Origin: Heterodera schachtii
Taxonomy: Eukaryota > Nematoda > Chromadorea > Rhabditida > Heteroderidae
Direction of reading: 5' to 3'
Length of the DNA: 64,000 nucleotides
NCBI GenBank assembly: GCA_023374025.1
Contig: SIJG01000038.1
Span: forward strand, 270,686-334,685
Shown here: piece after piece, positions 22,880-33,404 of the stretch
How the letters are laid out: each line of letters starts with the position of its first letter
Numbering within the stretch: position 1 is the stretch's first letter
The notes under the pieces: model-generated
What the model was told of the DNA's origin: nothing
What the model saw: only the letters and a program-made list of their open reading frames with translations
Databases searched by the model: none
Translations under genes and position numbers: made by a program

Positions 22880-23130
22880 TTTACAGTTGCCCGAAGTTGT
22901 TCAGCAGTTGAAAGAACACATAAGTCTTCTTCATGAGCCGGGCCGTCATGTCTTGTGCCAACTACCAAAGGCACTTTTGCTTTACGGCATGTAAGGAATT
23001 GGCAAATCACACCTTGCAAAAAACAACAGGCAATTGCCGCTTTGTCGTTATGGTAGCAATGTCCCAATAATGTCTACTCCATTCGTCATCGGGACGAGAA
23101 ATGACGATGGAAGGGACTCTCGGTAAAAAT
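22880..23130 (+). pseudogene. Second AAA-protease fragment, with stop
   Basis: Aligns with 22075-22315: VVQQLKEHISLLHEPGRHV, then LPKALLLYGM, a TAA where the intact phrase has a sense codon, then GIGKSHLAK and a shifted remainder. Both copies end in the same GTAAAAATG donor-like sequence. A 40-bp phrase at about 23112-23150 (CTCGGTAAAAATGGGTTTGA) is itself duplicated in tandem. Clearly dead. Confidence 0.8.
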
Positions 23131-23224
23131 GGGTTTGATTCTTAATTAAGACTCTCGGTAAAAATGGGTTTGATTCTTAATTAAATGTTTTAACTATTTG
23201 AAGAATTAAATTCGAATATTTTTC

Positions 23225-24440
23225 AGGAGGTTTTCCTTAAAATTACTTAATAGGGGCAATTAAGCAAATATAAAAAATTATGGCAACAAAGGAGCATGCC
23301 GCATTGGTGGTGTCTACATTAGGCAAACTTTTACTTTTTACGTATTCTAAATTATTTTTCGATTTGTAAAACAATAATTTAATCAAAAATAACCTAATTT
23401 CCCTATTTTTTAGTAAAATTTTTTGAAAAATTTCTTAAGGACGGCAAATGTATGCAGAACATTCAAAATTTTAATTGGATTAATCATTAAGGTTGTAAAT
23501 TATATGGGTTAACATATTTTTCTGCGCATATGCTATGAAGAAAGGGGCTCAAAAATAACATTTCTGCGTCAAAATTTTTTGAATTGGTGAAGGTTTTTGG
23601 TCCATATAAATCCATATTTTGGGGGTTTTCGGGAATAAATCCATATTTCGCCATTTTTTCCTTTTTAGTCCATATTTCGGCCATTTTTGGCAAAATTTTT
23701 CACAAGAAAAATGCAAAAAAAAAAAAAGAAGGAAAAATACACCCCTAAAGCTCGACTTTTTTGAAATTTAAAAAAATTACACCCTTAAAATAAGAAAAAT
23801 TTGTCATGATATTTTAATAAATATTTTCACCATTTTTTGCGAACTTTTCTTTTTTTTAAATGAGATTTTTTTTGAAATTGGCAAACTTAGAGGTATTTTT
23901 ATACAACGGACGACAATAAAAATTTTGCATTTTTTAAGTTTTAAATCCATTTTTTGATTGTTTATTGCATTTCATAAGTTTATTTAAGCAAATATGAATA
24001 TATAAAACCTTTTTAGGAATTTTTGAGGATTTAAAATATATATTTGGCAGTTTTTAGTCCATATTTTGGTCCATATTTGGCCATTTTTGAGCTTTTTAGT
24101 CCATATTTCGTGCTTTTTTAGTCCATATTTTATGTACATGATTCGCGTTTTTTAGTCCATATAATTTACAACCCTAATAATCATATTTTTTGCACCAAAA
24201 ATGCTAATTTTTGATAAAGTAAATTCAAACATACATTGAATGTCTAAAAATAAAAAAAATTAATTTTATTCCTTAGACTCCCAAATTAATTTCGACAAGC
24301 AACTATGAATTTGGCGTTCGGTTACAATGCATAATTCATTTAAATTTTTTTAAATTTTACTGCACACTCAAAAATCCCTATCCCGATTTGCTGATCACCC
24401 AGCCCCTTAATTGATTAATAAAAATCGTGGATTTAATTCG
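23225..24440. repeat. Segmental duplication of the RING-gene 5' region
   Basis: Collinear with 10180-11215: TTTTCCTTAAAATTACTTAATAGG (23228/10184 region), AATTTTTGATAAAGTAAATTC (24200/10870) and ATGGATGGGTCC read on the minus strand. The exon encoding FNEYELKIPV is missing here and has been replaced by unrelated AT-rich sequence. Confidence 0.7.
23488..24176. mobile_element. 689-bp inverted-repeat element with 8-bp duplication
   Basis: Ends TAAGGTTGTAAATTATATGG and CCATATAATTTACAACCCTA. Flanks TTAATCAT and ATAATCAT match at 7 of 8. The interior is variants of AGTCCATATTTTG. Related to 16753-17399. Confidence 0.85.
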
Positions 24441-24480
24441 CTGGACCCATCCATTATAAATATCGTTTAAATGATGCCTT

Positions 24481-24843
24481 TTTCTGCTGCCCGGATCTTG
24501 TTGCAGTGCCATCACCAACAATTGCCGCCACCGCTTGTGCCACTTCTTTATATTTGATCAGCGGGGAATAGCCCAACAATTCACGCTTCTCAGCGGCAGC
24601 CAAATCATTACGGTCATTAGCATTAGCATTATTCTGCTGGGCGCCATCATTATCACCCCTTTGATCATTGCCGCCGCCATCACCACCACCACACCACCAC
24701 CACTACCACCACCACCACCATTTGTTGTTGTGGTTCACTCCTGTTTTCCCGCACAATTGCGTACAGAAAGGCATGGTAATTACCACCGATGCCCTCCTTT
24801 TTCGTCTCGACTAACACGCGTCGGTGCCAAAACAGGCCACTAG
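24481..24843 (-). pseudogene. Frameshifted copy of the Gly/Asn-rich exon
   Basis: Same start (IKPSGLFWHRRVLVETK) and same end (KKASFKRYL) as 11604-11221. Around 24690-24722 the low-complexity part has become a run of CCA/CAC units and the frame changes, so the two ends are no longer joined. It is part of the segmental duplication and most likely not functional. Confidence 0.65.
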
Positions 24844-24965
24844 GCTTAATGCTGAATAGGCAGGATATTATTATAGGTAATTAAGGACCGGATACATTTT
24901 CCCGGCAAGTTTCTATTTTGGCATGGAACGCGCGACATTTGCCGCCTTTTGGGGGTCCGTGTCCT

Positions 24966-25112
24966 TTTCAAATAGAGTCCGAAAATTTGAAATTTGCGGG
25001 TCCCACTGCCGCGCAATTGGGATTCAGAGATTAATCCCAGATGTCCCGCCTTTTTCAAAAAAAAGGTGCGGGATTGCGGGCCAGGAGCACGTAAAATCCC
25101 GCGCGGTCTCTA
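24966..25112. mobile_element. hAT-like fragment with GCGGGAT words, copy at duplicated position
   Basis: Starts TAGAGTCCGAAAATTTG and ends GCGCGGTCTCTA with the same word types as 12056-12258. Both copies are followed by TTTTATGCCAATTTACATTT, so the insertion predates the duplication. Confidence 0.65.
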
Positions 25113-25149
25113 GCTTTTTGATCTTTTATGCCAATTTACATTTTAAACC

Positions 25150-25580
25150 GGGCTAAAAAATGTTGCGTTTTTTTGCCGTTTTTAAAAATTTTTGCAACTT
25201 TTTTTTTGAACTCTTGCGCCGCTTGTTGGCATTTGTTGGAACGTGTGAAGCTCAACTTACTCACGAAGCCAAAGTTTGAAACGAACACTCGCAAAGAGCT
25301 TTTTTGCCTATGAATTTAAAAATATTTATTTTAGGCAATTTTTCGGAAATGAAAAGAATTCAAAGACCGATTTTTAGGGAATATATTTTTATTCTTTTTT
25401 AAAAATCCCGAAACAGAAGCTGTGATTTACAGAAATTTGTAGCCGTTTTGCGCCAAAAATGACTATTTTTTGTCATTTGAGGTCGATAATAGGATAAAAT
25501 TTTTAAAAAATTTGACCATTTCTTCCTTTTTTAGGCTTCAGAAGTGGGGGGAAGGGTTTTAAAAAAGGTTTATCTGCAAT
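25150..25580. other. AT-rich spacer
   Basis: No gene or element recognised. It corresponds loosely to 12300-12650 in the other duplicate. Confidence 0.4.
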
Positions 25581-25587
25581 AGTGAAA

Positions 25588-26088
25588 AAAAATTGGCGAT
25601 TTGCTCAAGCCGACTCCAACCGAATGCAAGCGCCGCTGCGCCTCAAGGCGTCGTCTTGGCGACTGCGCAAGCGACGGAGGCCACATCGCCCAGGCCAATG
25701 CGACTGTCTTGGCCGTTAAGCTCAAGGCGCGTGTCCGAGGCGGTACACCCACCGCCACAGGGGACACATTTTCTGCCCATTGTCGCGGCGGTGCTGCGCT
25801 TTTCAGCGTGTAGCCGGTCAATGAACCATTTTCAACCAAGCGACAATGGCGAGCGAAACGCGAAACGGCGCCGGCGAGCAATCGCACCGCCTCAATGGCG
25901 AAATGTTCATTTATAACAGTGAGAATCAGTAATTCCATTTTGGTGTGGGGTGTAAAAGGGGAGAGGAATGGGTGGCATAGGGGCGCACTATCCATGCACT
26001 ATTTCCCCCGCTGCGCTCGTTTCTTTACCGACTAATTAAGCAATAGTTGTGTACTATTTCTCCTCCCACCGCTGTTTGTTTAAATTAT
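25588..26088. repeat. Dispersed repeat A, copy 4
   Basis: Begins TTGGCGATTTGCTCAAGCCG and ends GTTGTGTACTATTTCTCCTC followed by CCACCGCTGTTTGTTTAAAT. Very close to copy 3, including the flank, as expected for duplicated positions. Confidence 0.8.
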
Positions 26089-26345
26089 GCAAATATTCCA
26101 CCATTTTTTTTTGGGAAAATATTTGACTAAGCAAGCATAGAGATATGTTATGTCAGCAGGAAGTATACAGAAAAAAAATCAATTTTGTGCTTGAGGGCTC
26201 ATTTTCAACTTGTTTCACTTTATATCGGTTTTTCTCTACTTTACAATGACAGATTACATTTATTTAAAAAAAAAGAAATAATTTAATGCATTTTTCATAT
26301 CTAAAAATGTATTTTTTAAATATTTATTTTGTTAAAAATTTAATT

Positions 26346-26412
26346 AAATTTATTTATTTTTACGTTGGGTTCGAACCCGGACCTCAAATTATTAATCAAC
26401 TGAGCCACCAAT
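26346..26412 (-). repeat. tRNA-like SINE remnant
   Basis: Read on the minus strand it has an A-box-like TGGCTCAGTTGATTAA and, about 25 bp on, a perfect B-box-like GGTTCGAACCC, then an AT-rich tail. The spacing fits a tRNA-derived promoter, but no complete cloverleaf can be drawn. It is most likely a SINE head or tRNA relic. Confidence 0.55.
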
Positions 26413-27596
26413 TTTAAGTGAAAACACAGCAAAAATTTTGTTTTGAGGCTCTATAACTTGTGAAGTAGGCAAAATGCACCGCTAAAATTAAAAATTCACA
26501 ATAGAAGTTGACCCTGCTCTATCCAATGGTATATAGCTGATATGCCTTTTCCTAGTTACAGCTCGGAATATTCCCTTGTTAGCAAAATACTGAATACCAT
26601 TTTAATTATGGAATACCCCTGAAACCAAAACAAAATGAAACAATAAAAAAAAACTAAGAATTCTGAGGATTTTGGAGCGCTATATTCAGGAAAAAAAACA
26701 ACTGAAAATTGTTCATGACCATCGCTATTACATAGACCAAATTGGACCGAATTTGATTATTGGAATGCGTAAGGGAATTCCCAGCAGGTCGATTGTCAGA
26801 AAAAAAAAATTTCGGAGGGTGGAACCCTAAGACTTTTTTTTTACTCTTCGGGCCAACCAATCACTTTTTGCGAAATTTTAAACAATGACGGAACTGACAG
26901 GACGGAACTGATCCGTTCCAAATTAAAAAGTGCCAAAAAATGAAGTGATTTACTTTCTTTTTCCGAAGAAAATAAATTTTCATTTAAATATTGGACACAA
27001 TGTTCGGTAAGAAGCCGGTCCAACTCACAAAGTTTTAATTTATTGACTTTAAACAAGAAAAAAATTTTTTTGAAAAATTGAAAAAAAAATTTTCTTCAGC
27101 CCTTCGTTAAGGGTGTGTTTTTGAACAGAAAAAGGCCAAAATTGCCACATTACAATGGCAATAAAAGTTTTCGAAACCATAAAAGAAATACGGAGGAATT
27201 TAAGGGATTTGAATTAAATTAATGTTATGATCACGAGAATAAAACTGAGATTTATATAATTTCAAAATTTTAATTATTTTTATTTTTTGTTAATTAAAAT
27301 AAAACAGCAAAATGAGAAAATAAAAATTTAAAAAAAATAAAACAAAAGAAGAAAATTTGATAAATCAAACCCAGAAGGACTTTTCGGTTTTGTGGCATAG
27401 ATTTGAATTTAAAAAAAGAACGCGCAGAATTGCAAAAATTTTCGTTCCCTTTGCATAATTAACGACAAGCGCATGGGCGCCGCTTCGCGGCGCCAACCGC
27501 TCTGTTTTGTTCTCAAATAAATTAAAACCTTGATAAAATTTAATGTTTAATTTTATTTTTTCCCTATTCATTTCTCCTCTATCTAGCTGTTTCTCC

Positions 27597-28416
27597 CGGT
27601 CAGGGTCGTTTTCGTACCGCCATTTTCGTACCGCCGTTTTCGTACCGCCGTTTTCGTACCATGGACGTTTTCGTACCGCCGTTTTCGTACCGGGGACGTT
27701 TTCGTACGAGTTCTTGTACAAGCGTCAGATTCGATTTGAATAACTTAAGAATCTCATTCATAAAATATAAAGTAGAAAATTCATAAATTTAACAAAAATA
27801 ACAAAATTCCGGGACAAAATAAGGTCGCATCTCATAGTTTTGGGAAATACACGAAGAAAATTGTTAAGATTTTCGAGATTGACATTGGCATAATTGTGAT
27901 CATTTTGAGGGACAATATTGTTAAGTCCATCGTTACTGAATTTGTGGAACACATAGAGTGCACCATCATTCACCAACTTATCATTATTTCGTTTTGTTTT
28001 AATTACTTGCTGCTGGTTCATTTTATAGTTAATAAAAGCTAAATTGTCAAAACATTAAGAGATTCTTCCAACAATTAAGAAAAATGCAGCCAGGTTTCAC
28101 TGCATTTTTATCGATCGAAATTTTTATCTTTCGGAATTTTCTTTGTATTTTTCGGCATGTTCTTCACTAAAATCAAATTTTGCCTCAAAAAGTCAAACTC
28201 CTTCATTTAGAGTTAGAGAAAAAAAAGTCATTTGACTTAAATTCCCAGCCCTAGTAATTACTTAGATTAAAAAAAATAATATAAATGCAATTTTTTGCAT
28301 ATCAACTGGTACGAAAACGGCGGTACGAAAACGTCTCCGGTACGAAAACGGCGGTACGAAAACGGCGGTACGAAAACGGCGGTACGAAAATGGCGGTACG
28401 AAAACGTCCTGGCCCG
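27597..28416. mobile_element. Foldback element, arm word GGTACGAAAACGGC
   Basis: The left arm (27603-27712) is six inverse copies of GTACGAAAACGGCG, and the right arm (28309-28409) is six direct copies with minor variants (AACGTCTCC, AACGTCCTGG). TGTTTCTCC is duplicated on both sides (27588-27596 and 28417-28425). The 580-bp interior contains a minus-strand frame (28021-27758) whose segment KLVNDGALYVFHKFSNDG resembles the start of a FLYWCH zinc finger, a domain found in several Mutator-like transposase genes. It is truncated and has no transposase core. Classification as MULE-derived is tentative. Confidence 0.8.
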
Positions 28417-28425
28417 TGTTTCTCC

Positions 28426-28700
28426 CCCCCCCCCCCCCCACTCTCGCTTTCTTCCTCCCACTTTTTATCACTCTCTCTCTCAGTCACTTTCTCCCTCTCG
28501 CCCTTTCACTTAATCTCTCGCTTCCTTTCTCTCTCTTCACACTCTACTTTCACCCTCTCACTTCCTCTCCCTTTCACCTTTCATTTAATATCTCTCTCCC
28601 CCTTTTTTCTCTCATTCTTCCACCACTTTCAGAATTCCTTGCTCTCTCTCCTTTCTTTCTTTTCTTCTCTCCTTCCTTCATTCTCTCGGTTTTTATCTTA
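28426..28700. repeat. Polypyrimidine low-complexity tract
   Basis: About 275 bp almost entirely of C and T, dominated by TCTC and CTTTC units, beginning with a C run. It directly abuts the right end of the foldback element. Frames through it are not considered coding. Confidence 0.9.
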
Positions 28701-29342
28701 GGTGGGTTATTTTCTTTTCCACTTCACCACTCGTATAGAATAAATTAGCGCAGAATGGCCATACCTTGGCTCTTTACTTCTCATCCTGCTGAGGAGAGAA
28801 GTGTTTCCCACCAGTCGCATCATTTTGACAAATCAATTGCTTCTTTTTTCTACTTTTCAACCACAATTTTTTATGGATGTGAAGTCGTCAATTTTTTAGT
28901 TTTTAGGGCAAGGTATAAGAAAAGGTCATTTTAATAATTATAAATAGGGATGAAATGTTTAAGTGCTAAAAACTGCCTAATTTAAATCTTATCAAATAAT
29001 TTAAAGTTAATTTAATTTTTGCTACAATTATGAACGGATAATTTTAAGAGCAACCTTTTATAATAATTATATGTTTTATATTATTTTCAATGAATTAAAA
29101 ATTGCAAATAGGGATTGATCTTAAAAAAATATCAATTCATTATTATAGTAATAATTAAATTAATTTCAATTTATTTGATAAGATTTTCACTCAGAAAGCC
29201 GAAAATTAAGGATTAAATGCAACCCAAGGTCCGGATGGCTTACAATAATTTTTGAATATGAAAACTGAAAATCTGAACGCTTCTGGCTTTGACATATTTT
29301 TTTTATTATTATGTATAAAGTTTTTATTGCTACTGTTGTTTG

Positions 29343-30018
29343 GACCAGGGATGGCACGGAATTCAGATTTCCGACATTTTTGGGGTCGGAATTCCGATTT
29401 CCGCTTTCCGAAAAATTTTTGGACGTCGGAATTCCGACTTCCGAAATTTTTGATAAAAAGTCGGAAATTTTCGGATTTTTTTTGATTTTTTTTTCAAAAA
29501 ATGAACAATTTTTGTTAATAAATCGCACTGAAATTTTCAAAAATTTCCCGGCGGCGCCTATAGGCACCGCCGGACCCTAAAAATCTTATTTATCTTGAGA
29601 AATTTTTGCATTAAAATCGCTAAATTTGGTCGGTTTTTTGGACAAAATTTGTTAAGTATTTGCATTAAAAATTATAAAATTTTTCCCGGCGGCGCCTATC
29701 GGCACCGCCGGACCTCCCCCGCCATGTTTTCAAAAATTTTGAAAAAACGCGCCGCAAAAAGTAAAATTTTTGATGAAAATCATTGAATAATTTTAACGTA
29801 AATATGTATTTAAATAGATCAAAAAATTTTTGAATCACCTTTTACTTGGTTAAGAATTTAATTTTAACCTATTAAAATATTTAGAAAATTTTTATTATAT
29901 TTTGTGTTTTTTGAAAAATTTCCGATTTCCGACTTCCGAATTCCGAGTTCCGACGTTTTTGGGTCGGAATTCCGATTTCCGAAAAATTTTTGGGCCTCGG
30001 AATTCCGATTTCCGAAAT
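29343..30018. mobile_element. Insertion with CGGAATTCCG words and CCGGCGGCGCC repeats
   Basis: Left end CAGGGATGGCACGGAATTC matches the MITE at 9579. The interior has arms of TCGGAATTCCGATTTCCGA words at about 29380-29450 and 29920-30016, flanking two copies of CGGCGGCGCCTAT(A/C)GGCACCG at 29549 and 29687. The right end is not the expected complement, so it is truncated or nested. Absent from copy A at 21165. Confidence 0.7.
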
Positions 30019-30119
30019 ATTTAAAAATAGAAATATTAATGAGAAATAAACTTTAAAAATATACTTTCACAATTTCATTCTCATAATAATTAAAACTTTT
30101 TGACTGCTGTGGCAATGCG

Positions 30120-30660
30120 GGAACCACGGGAACGGATCCCGATTTTTCACCTTGGGGCGATGGGAGCCCAAAACGAAAAAAATTGGCAATTTTCTCTAAA
30201 GAGAGGTGATCGTCCCTTAGGCAGAAAAGCGACAGAATAACCAAACACAATTTATTTGCCTAAGGGGAAAAAGTCAACGATAAGATTAAATAGGTCAACA
30301 GACGGCAAAATTAGAGTGGAAGAAAATTGAGGCAAAAAAGAAATGAGGGAGCAAAAAAAGAGGGGACGTAATGACATTATAATTATTCATTTTTGTTCTT
30401 GGTAATCGCCAACCGCACCGATCACCACCAATGATGGACTTTTTTGTCCAAAAGTGTGCATTCAACACAAATCAAAGCCATTTCTATCACTATAAGCGAT
30501 CATTTACCCTCCCCCCTCCCTCCCTACCTCGTCCCTAGGCTAATCTCTCTCTCTTTTGTCTCTCATTCTTTCTCGCTTCATCTCTTCCTCCTTTCTTCTT
30601 CTCTGGCAACTTTTCTTTTTTCAATTTTTAGCTTATTAACTGCTTTTGCTGTTAATATTT
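30120..30660. other. Spacer with polypyrimidine tract
   Basis: Pyrimidine-rich run at about 30508-30630 ending in CAATTTTTAG, a plausible cis- or trans-splice acceptor for the ORF starting at 30664. A minus-strand frame at 30250-30053 begins without an ATG and is not annotated. Confidence 0.35.
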
Positions 30661-30663
30661 AAA

Positions 30664-30891
30664 ATGTCGGAAAACGAGCAATTTGGCCGAGATGCAGTTG
30701 ACGAAAGTGCGCGCATGGCTGCGGCAGCTGAAACAGCACGAAATTCTGCTCACACTCAGATGGACGCCGAAAATGCGGCTCGAATTCATAATTGTTTCTT
30801 TTTTGAGTATTTTAGGCCTCCCGAGTTGATCAGAAAATGGTGGGAATTTGCCATGCCATTGATAACAAATACAGTATCGTTTTTCGCCTAA
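30664..30891 (+). CDS. Short Ala/Glu-rich ORF, uncertain
   Basis: ATG at 30664 follows an acceptor-like TTTTTAG by about 30 bp. It encodes MSENEQFGRDAVDESARMAA and an Ala-rich helix, ending at 75 residues. A second, longer open frame begins after TATTTTAG at about 30816 in another phase (ASRVDQKMVGICHAIDNKYS), so the real structure may include a splice there. Just downstream (30930-30975) is a relic of the FVTKG(Q/K).SKK(D/N)FL segment also found after the HEIGH fragment at 22030. The region may therefore be part of an AAA-protease-like pseudogene. Function unknown. Confidence 0.3.
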   Translation: MSENEQFGRDAVDESARMAAAAETARNSAHTQMDAENAARIHNCFFFEYFRPPELIRKWWEFAMPLITNTVSFFA

Positions 30892-31238
30892 TCCAAATCG
30901 TTGACTCGATTTGGATAAAATTCGAAAATTAATTTTTTTGTGACAAAGGGCAAATCGTCAAAAAAGAATTTTCTCTAAGCATCTGTTTTAAGCAATGAAA
31001 AAATTCGAGTGCTCAACGATCGAATGGACAGGGGTAAGCGCTTTTCCTTTGGTCGGATGCCTTGGCTTCTTCAAAAATGGAACTCAAACAAATGAATTGA
31101 GATTTTTAGACAGAAATGACTAATAATGTTGATTTTCGTTCACATCTTGCCCGCCCCATTTTCTTCTGGTTGGAATGAACAGCTATTTGGCACTTTTGTA
31201 AGTTGATTGGGGTTTAAATAGAAAAACTGGCCAAAATA

Positions 31239-31457
31239 ATGATTTTCTCACTTTTCAGTGTGTTCATTACTATTATTATCGCAGTGGACAGCGGCATCCT
31301 GGCACACCGGCGTTTCGTCAACCAGGAAACAGAACCACTTCCGGATGGAAAAACGGCATCAAACCCGGATGTGATTGGAATGAATGGACAACACCAACCC
31401 GATGTTAGAACAAAGAGGAATGTGAAAGTGTGGCGAAAAAAGCGGGTAACATTTTGA
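31239..31457 (+). CDS. Possible small secreted peptide precursor
   Basis: 72 codons. The start MIFSLFSVFITIIIAVDSG is a good signal peptide, and the rest is polar with dibasic stretches (RTKRNVKVWRKKRVTF at the end) that could be processing sites. An acceptor-like CTTTTCAG lies within the first codons, so the sequence could instead be the start of an internal exon. No family was recognised and no copy elsewhere in the window. Confidence 0.4.
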   Translation: MIFSLFSVFITIIIAVDSGILAHRRFVNQETEPLPDGKTASNPDVIGMNGQHQPDVRTKRNVKVWRKKRVTF

Positions 31458-32071
31458 TGCCCGCCCTCGCATAAGTAGGCCTTGACAAAAGATTCGAGAA
31501 ACTGTTTGGCACTGATAACTCATTCACTTTGGTTATTATTCTTTTGATTTTGCTTTTATTTTCATTATATTTTGTTCATGTTGTTGCTATTGTTGCTGTG
31601 TTATTTTTGGTGTTTTCTTCTACCGTAAGCAAACGCCCCCCACCACCAATAGCATTGAGCTTTCAAATCTGTCCAATCATTCCAATCGTCCCAATCTTAA
31701 CTCATGAATTGTGCCGCTTTATTTTATCTCATCGCTTATTGCTGTTTTTTTCACAATTTGAATTAATTTTAATTTTTTTAACATTCACTTTTGAAATTTA
31801 AAAAATTATGACAAATAAAAAATTCAAACATAATCTGTTGTCCATTTTATGTAACGTTGAGGCAGAATTTTTTTGATAAAATATAAAAATGATTTAAAAT
31901 TTAAAAATAAGTTTTCGGGTGGATAAAAGCAAAAAGCCATTAAAAATTATTTTTAAAAGATAACAAATCAAAATAAAGTGAAGGAAATTAAAAATTTTTT
32001 AATTTTGTTATTTTTTACATTTCTCTTTGGGAAAAATTGTGTCGATTTCTTAAAATATAAACGAATCCAAA
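31458..32071. other. AT-rich spacer
   Basis: No gene supported. A leucine-rich frame near 31529 lacks an ATG and has T-rich bias only. Confidence 0.4.
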
Positions 32072-32079
32072 ATGGCAAT

Positions 32080-32613
32080 TAGAGACCGGACGGGATCGGG
32101 ATCCCGCGGGATTTCTTCGGGATCCCGCGGTATTAAATTCGGGATCCCGACCTCGGGATCCGTCCCGAAGGATTTTTTAAATTCATCGGGATTGGTCGGG
32201 ATCGGGATTTCATCGGGATCCCGAACCGGGATCCCTCCCGACCATTTTACCAATCCCGCGGGATCCCGCGGGATTGAAGTCATGATAATTTTTCGAAAAA
32301 TCTCCATTTTTTAATTAATATCTTGAATTTTAAATTAAAAAATATTGTCATTTTCTTAAAATCTGATTTTTTAGGCATGATATTTGAATTTTGAAAATTT
32401 TCTAAAAACCTGATAGAGTTCCCATTCCTATTTTTCTTCAATGGAATTGATCAATTATAAATTTTAGCATTATAACAAAACTTGACACAAAACATAAAAA
32501 ATTGAGTTTTTGCAAATCCCGATAATCCCGCGGGATCCCGAAAAAAAATCTTCGGGATTGATCGGGATCGGGATTCGGTCGGGATCCCTCCGATCCCAGT
32601 TGTCCGGTCTCTA
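32080..32613. mobile_element. 534-bp hAT-like element built of CGGGATCCC words
   Basis: Ends TAGAGACCGGACGGGATCGG and GTTGTCCGGTCTCTA. ATGGCAAT is perfectly duplicated (32072-32079, 32614-32621). The left arm (to about 32275) and the right arm (from about 32520) consist of CGGGATCCCGCGGGAT-type words, separated by an AT-rich centre. It has no coding capacity. It interrupts the copied secreted-protein pseudogene next to it. Confidence 0.92.
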
Positions 32614-32621
32614 ATGGCAAT

Positions 32622-32850
32622 ATGCAAGATGCGCAACTTGTCTGCATTTGAAAAAGCAATTTCAAATGTTTCGCCACTTTTTATTAGACGCGACGGCACA
32701 TTGCCATTTTGGCAGTACAAATTTCTAAAATTTCAAAAGAATTTTTGTTTTCCGCCTGTTGAGTCGGCATTTTTGTAGTCAAAGCGAAATTTCAAAATCT
32801 TTGGTTTCAACCCCATCAAAAGTGCCAAAATAATGTACAAAAATGAATCC
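32622..32850 (-). pseudogene. Truncated copy of the 13435 secreted-protein gene
   Basis: Matches about 13670-13870, covering NVPSRLIKSGE(A/T)FE, FLNFDG-type and LCVDYQNAN regions, with frame breaks. The start region with the signal peptide is replaced by a fragment ending CCCGACCTACCCTA. The C-terminal half ends at the inserted hAT-like element. Its flank (to about 33310) also matches 14340-14480. Confidence 0.75.
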
Positions 32851-33404
32851 GGTTTTGCCCAAAATTCCCGGTCCCGACCTACCCTACTATTAATCGCATA
32901 AATCAATAAAATAAATTCAAATTTTTAAGTCTTGTAAAATAAACTTTTTATGGAAGAGTAAAAAATGTTCGAATAAATTTAAATTTATGTAAAAATAAAA
33001 GCGAGTTTAAAATTAAATTATAAGATTTATTACTTTTTACATTAACTAGCACGAAATTCTTGCAATCAAAATTTGATGACTTTTTTTATAATTTATTTAA
33101 AAAGAAAATTATATTTAGTTGGCGTAAATTGCTGCATATTTATAAAAATCAAATGTAATTAAATAAAAAAGAAAATGAAATTATCTGAATTCATTAGTGA
33201 AAAATGTTGGCGGCAGTGCCGGAGGCGATGATGGCACTTTTGTTCCAACAATGGCATTTTTGAACGGACGCATTTTGGCATTCTGAAAATTTTTCATTAA
33301 ATTGAAGCATTCCCAATAAACGAACAAATAAAAAATTTAAAATTTTTTATTAAAAAAATGATGGTTGACAATGGACTCGAAATTGGCCTTTTGACCAGTT
33401 TCAA

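Larger units (their letters stand above)
26578..30095. repeat. Segmental duplication, copy B
   Basis: Counterpart of 15598-15792 plus 19003-21290. Unlike copy A it is continuous from 26578 to 27480. It then carries a private insert at about 27480-28715 (foldback element plus polypyrimidine tract) and another at about 29343-30018. Comparison of the two copies dates every one of these insertions after the duplication. Confidence 0.75.

Noticed and set aside
27758..28021. 87-codon minus-strand frame as a host gene
   Set aside because: It lies wholly inside a foldback element with target duplications and resembles a transposon-derived zinc finger fragment.
28285..28748. Ser/Leu/Pro-rich frames
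   Set aside because: They are produced by the GGTACGAAAACGGC words and the polypyrimidine tract.
30053..30250. 65-codon minus-strand frame with a hydrophobic start
   Set aside because: It has no ATG; the start is TTG directly after a stop, and the region is not conserved in the paired duplicate.
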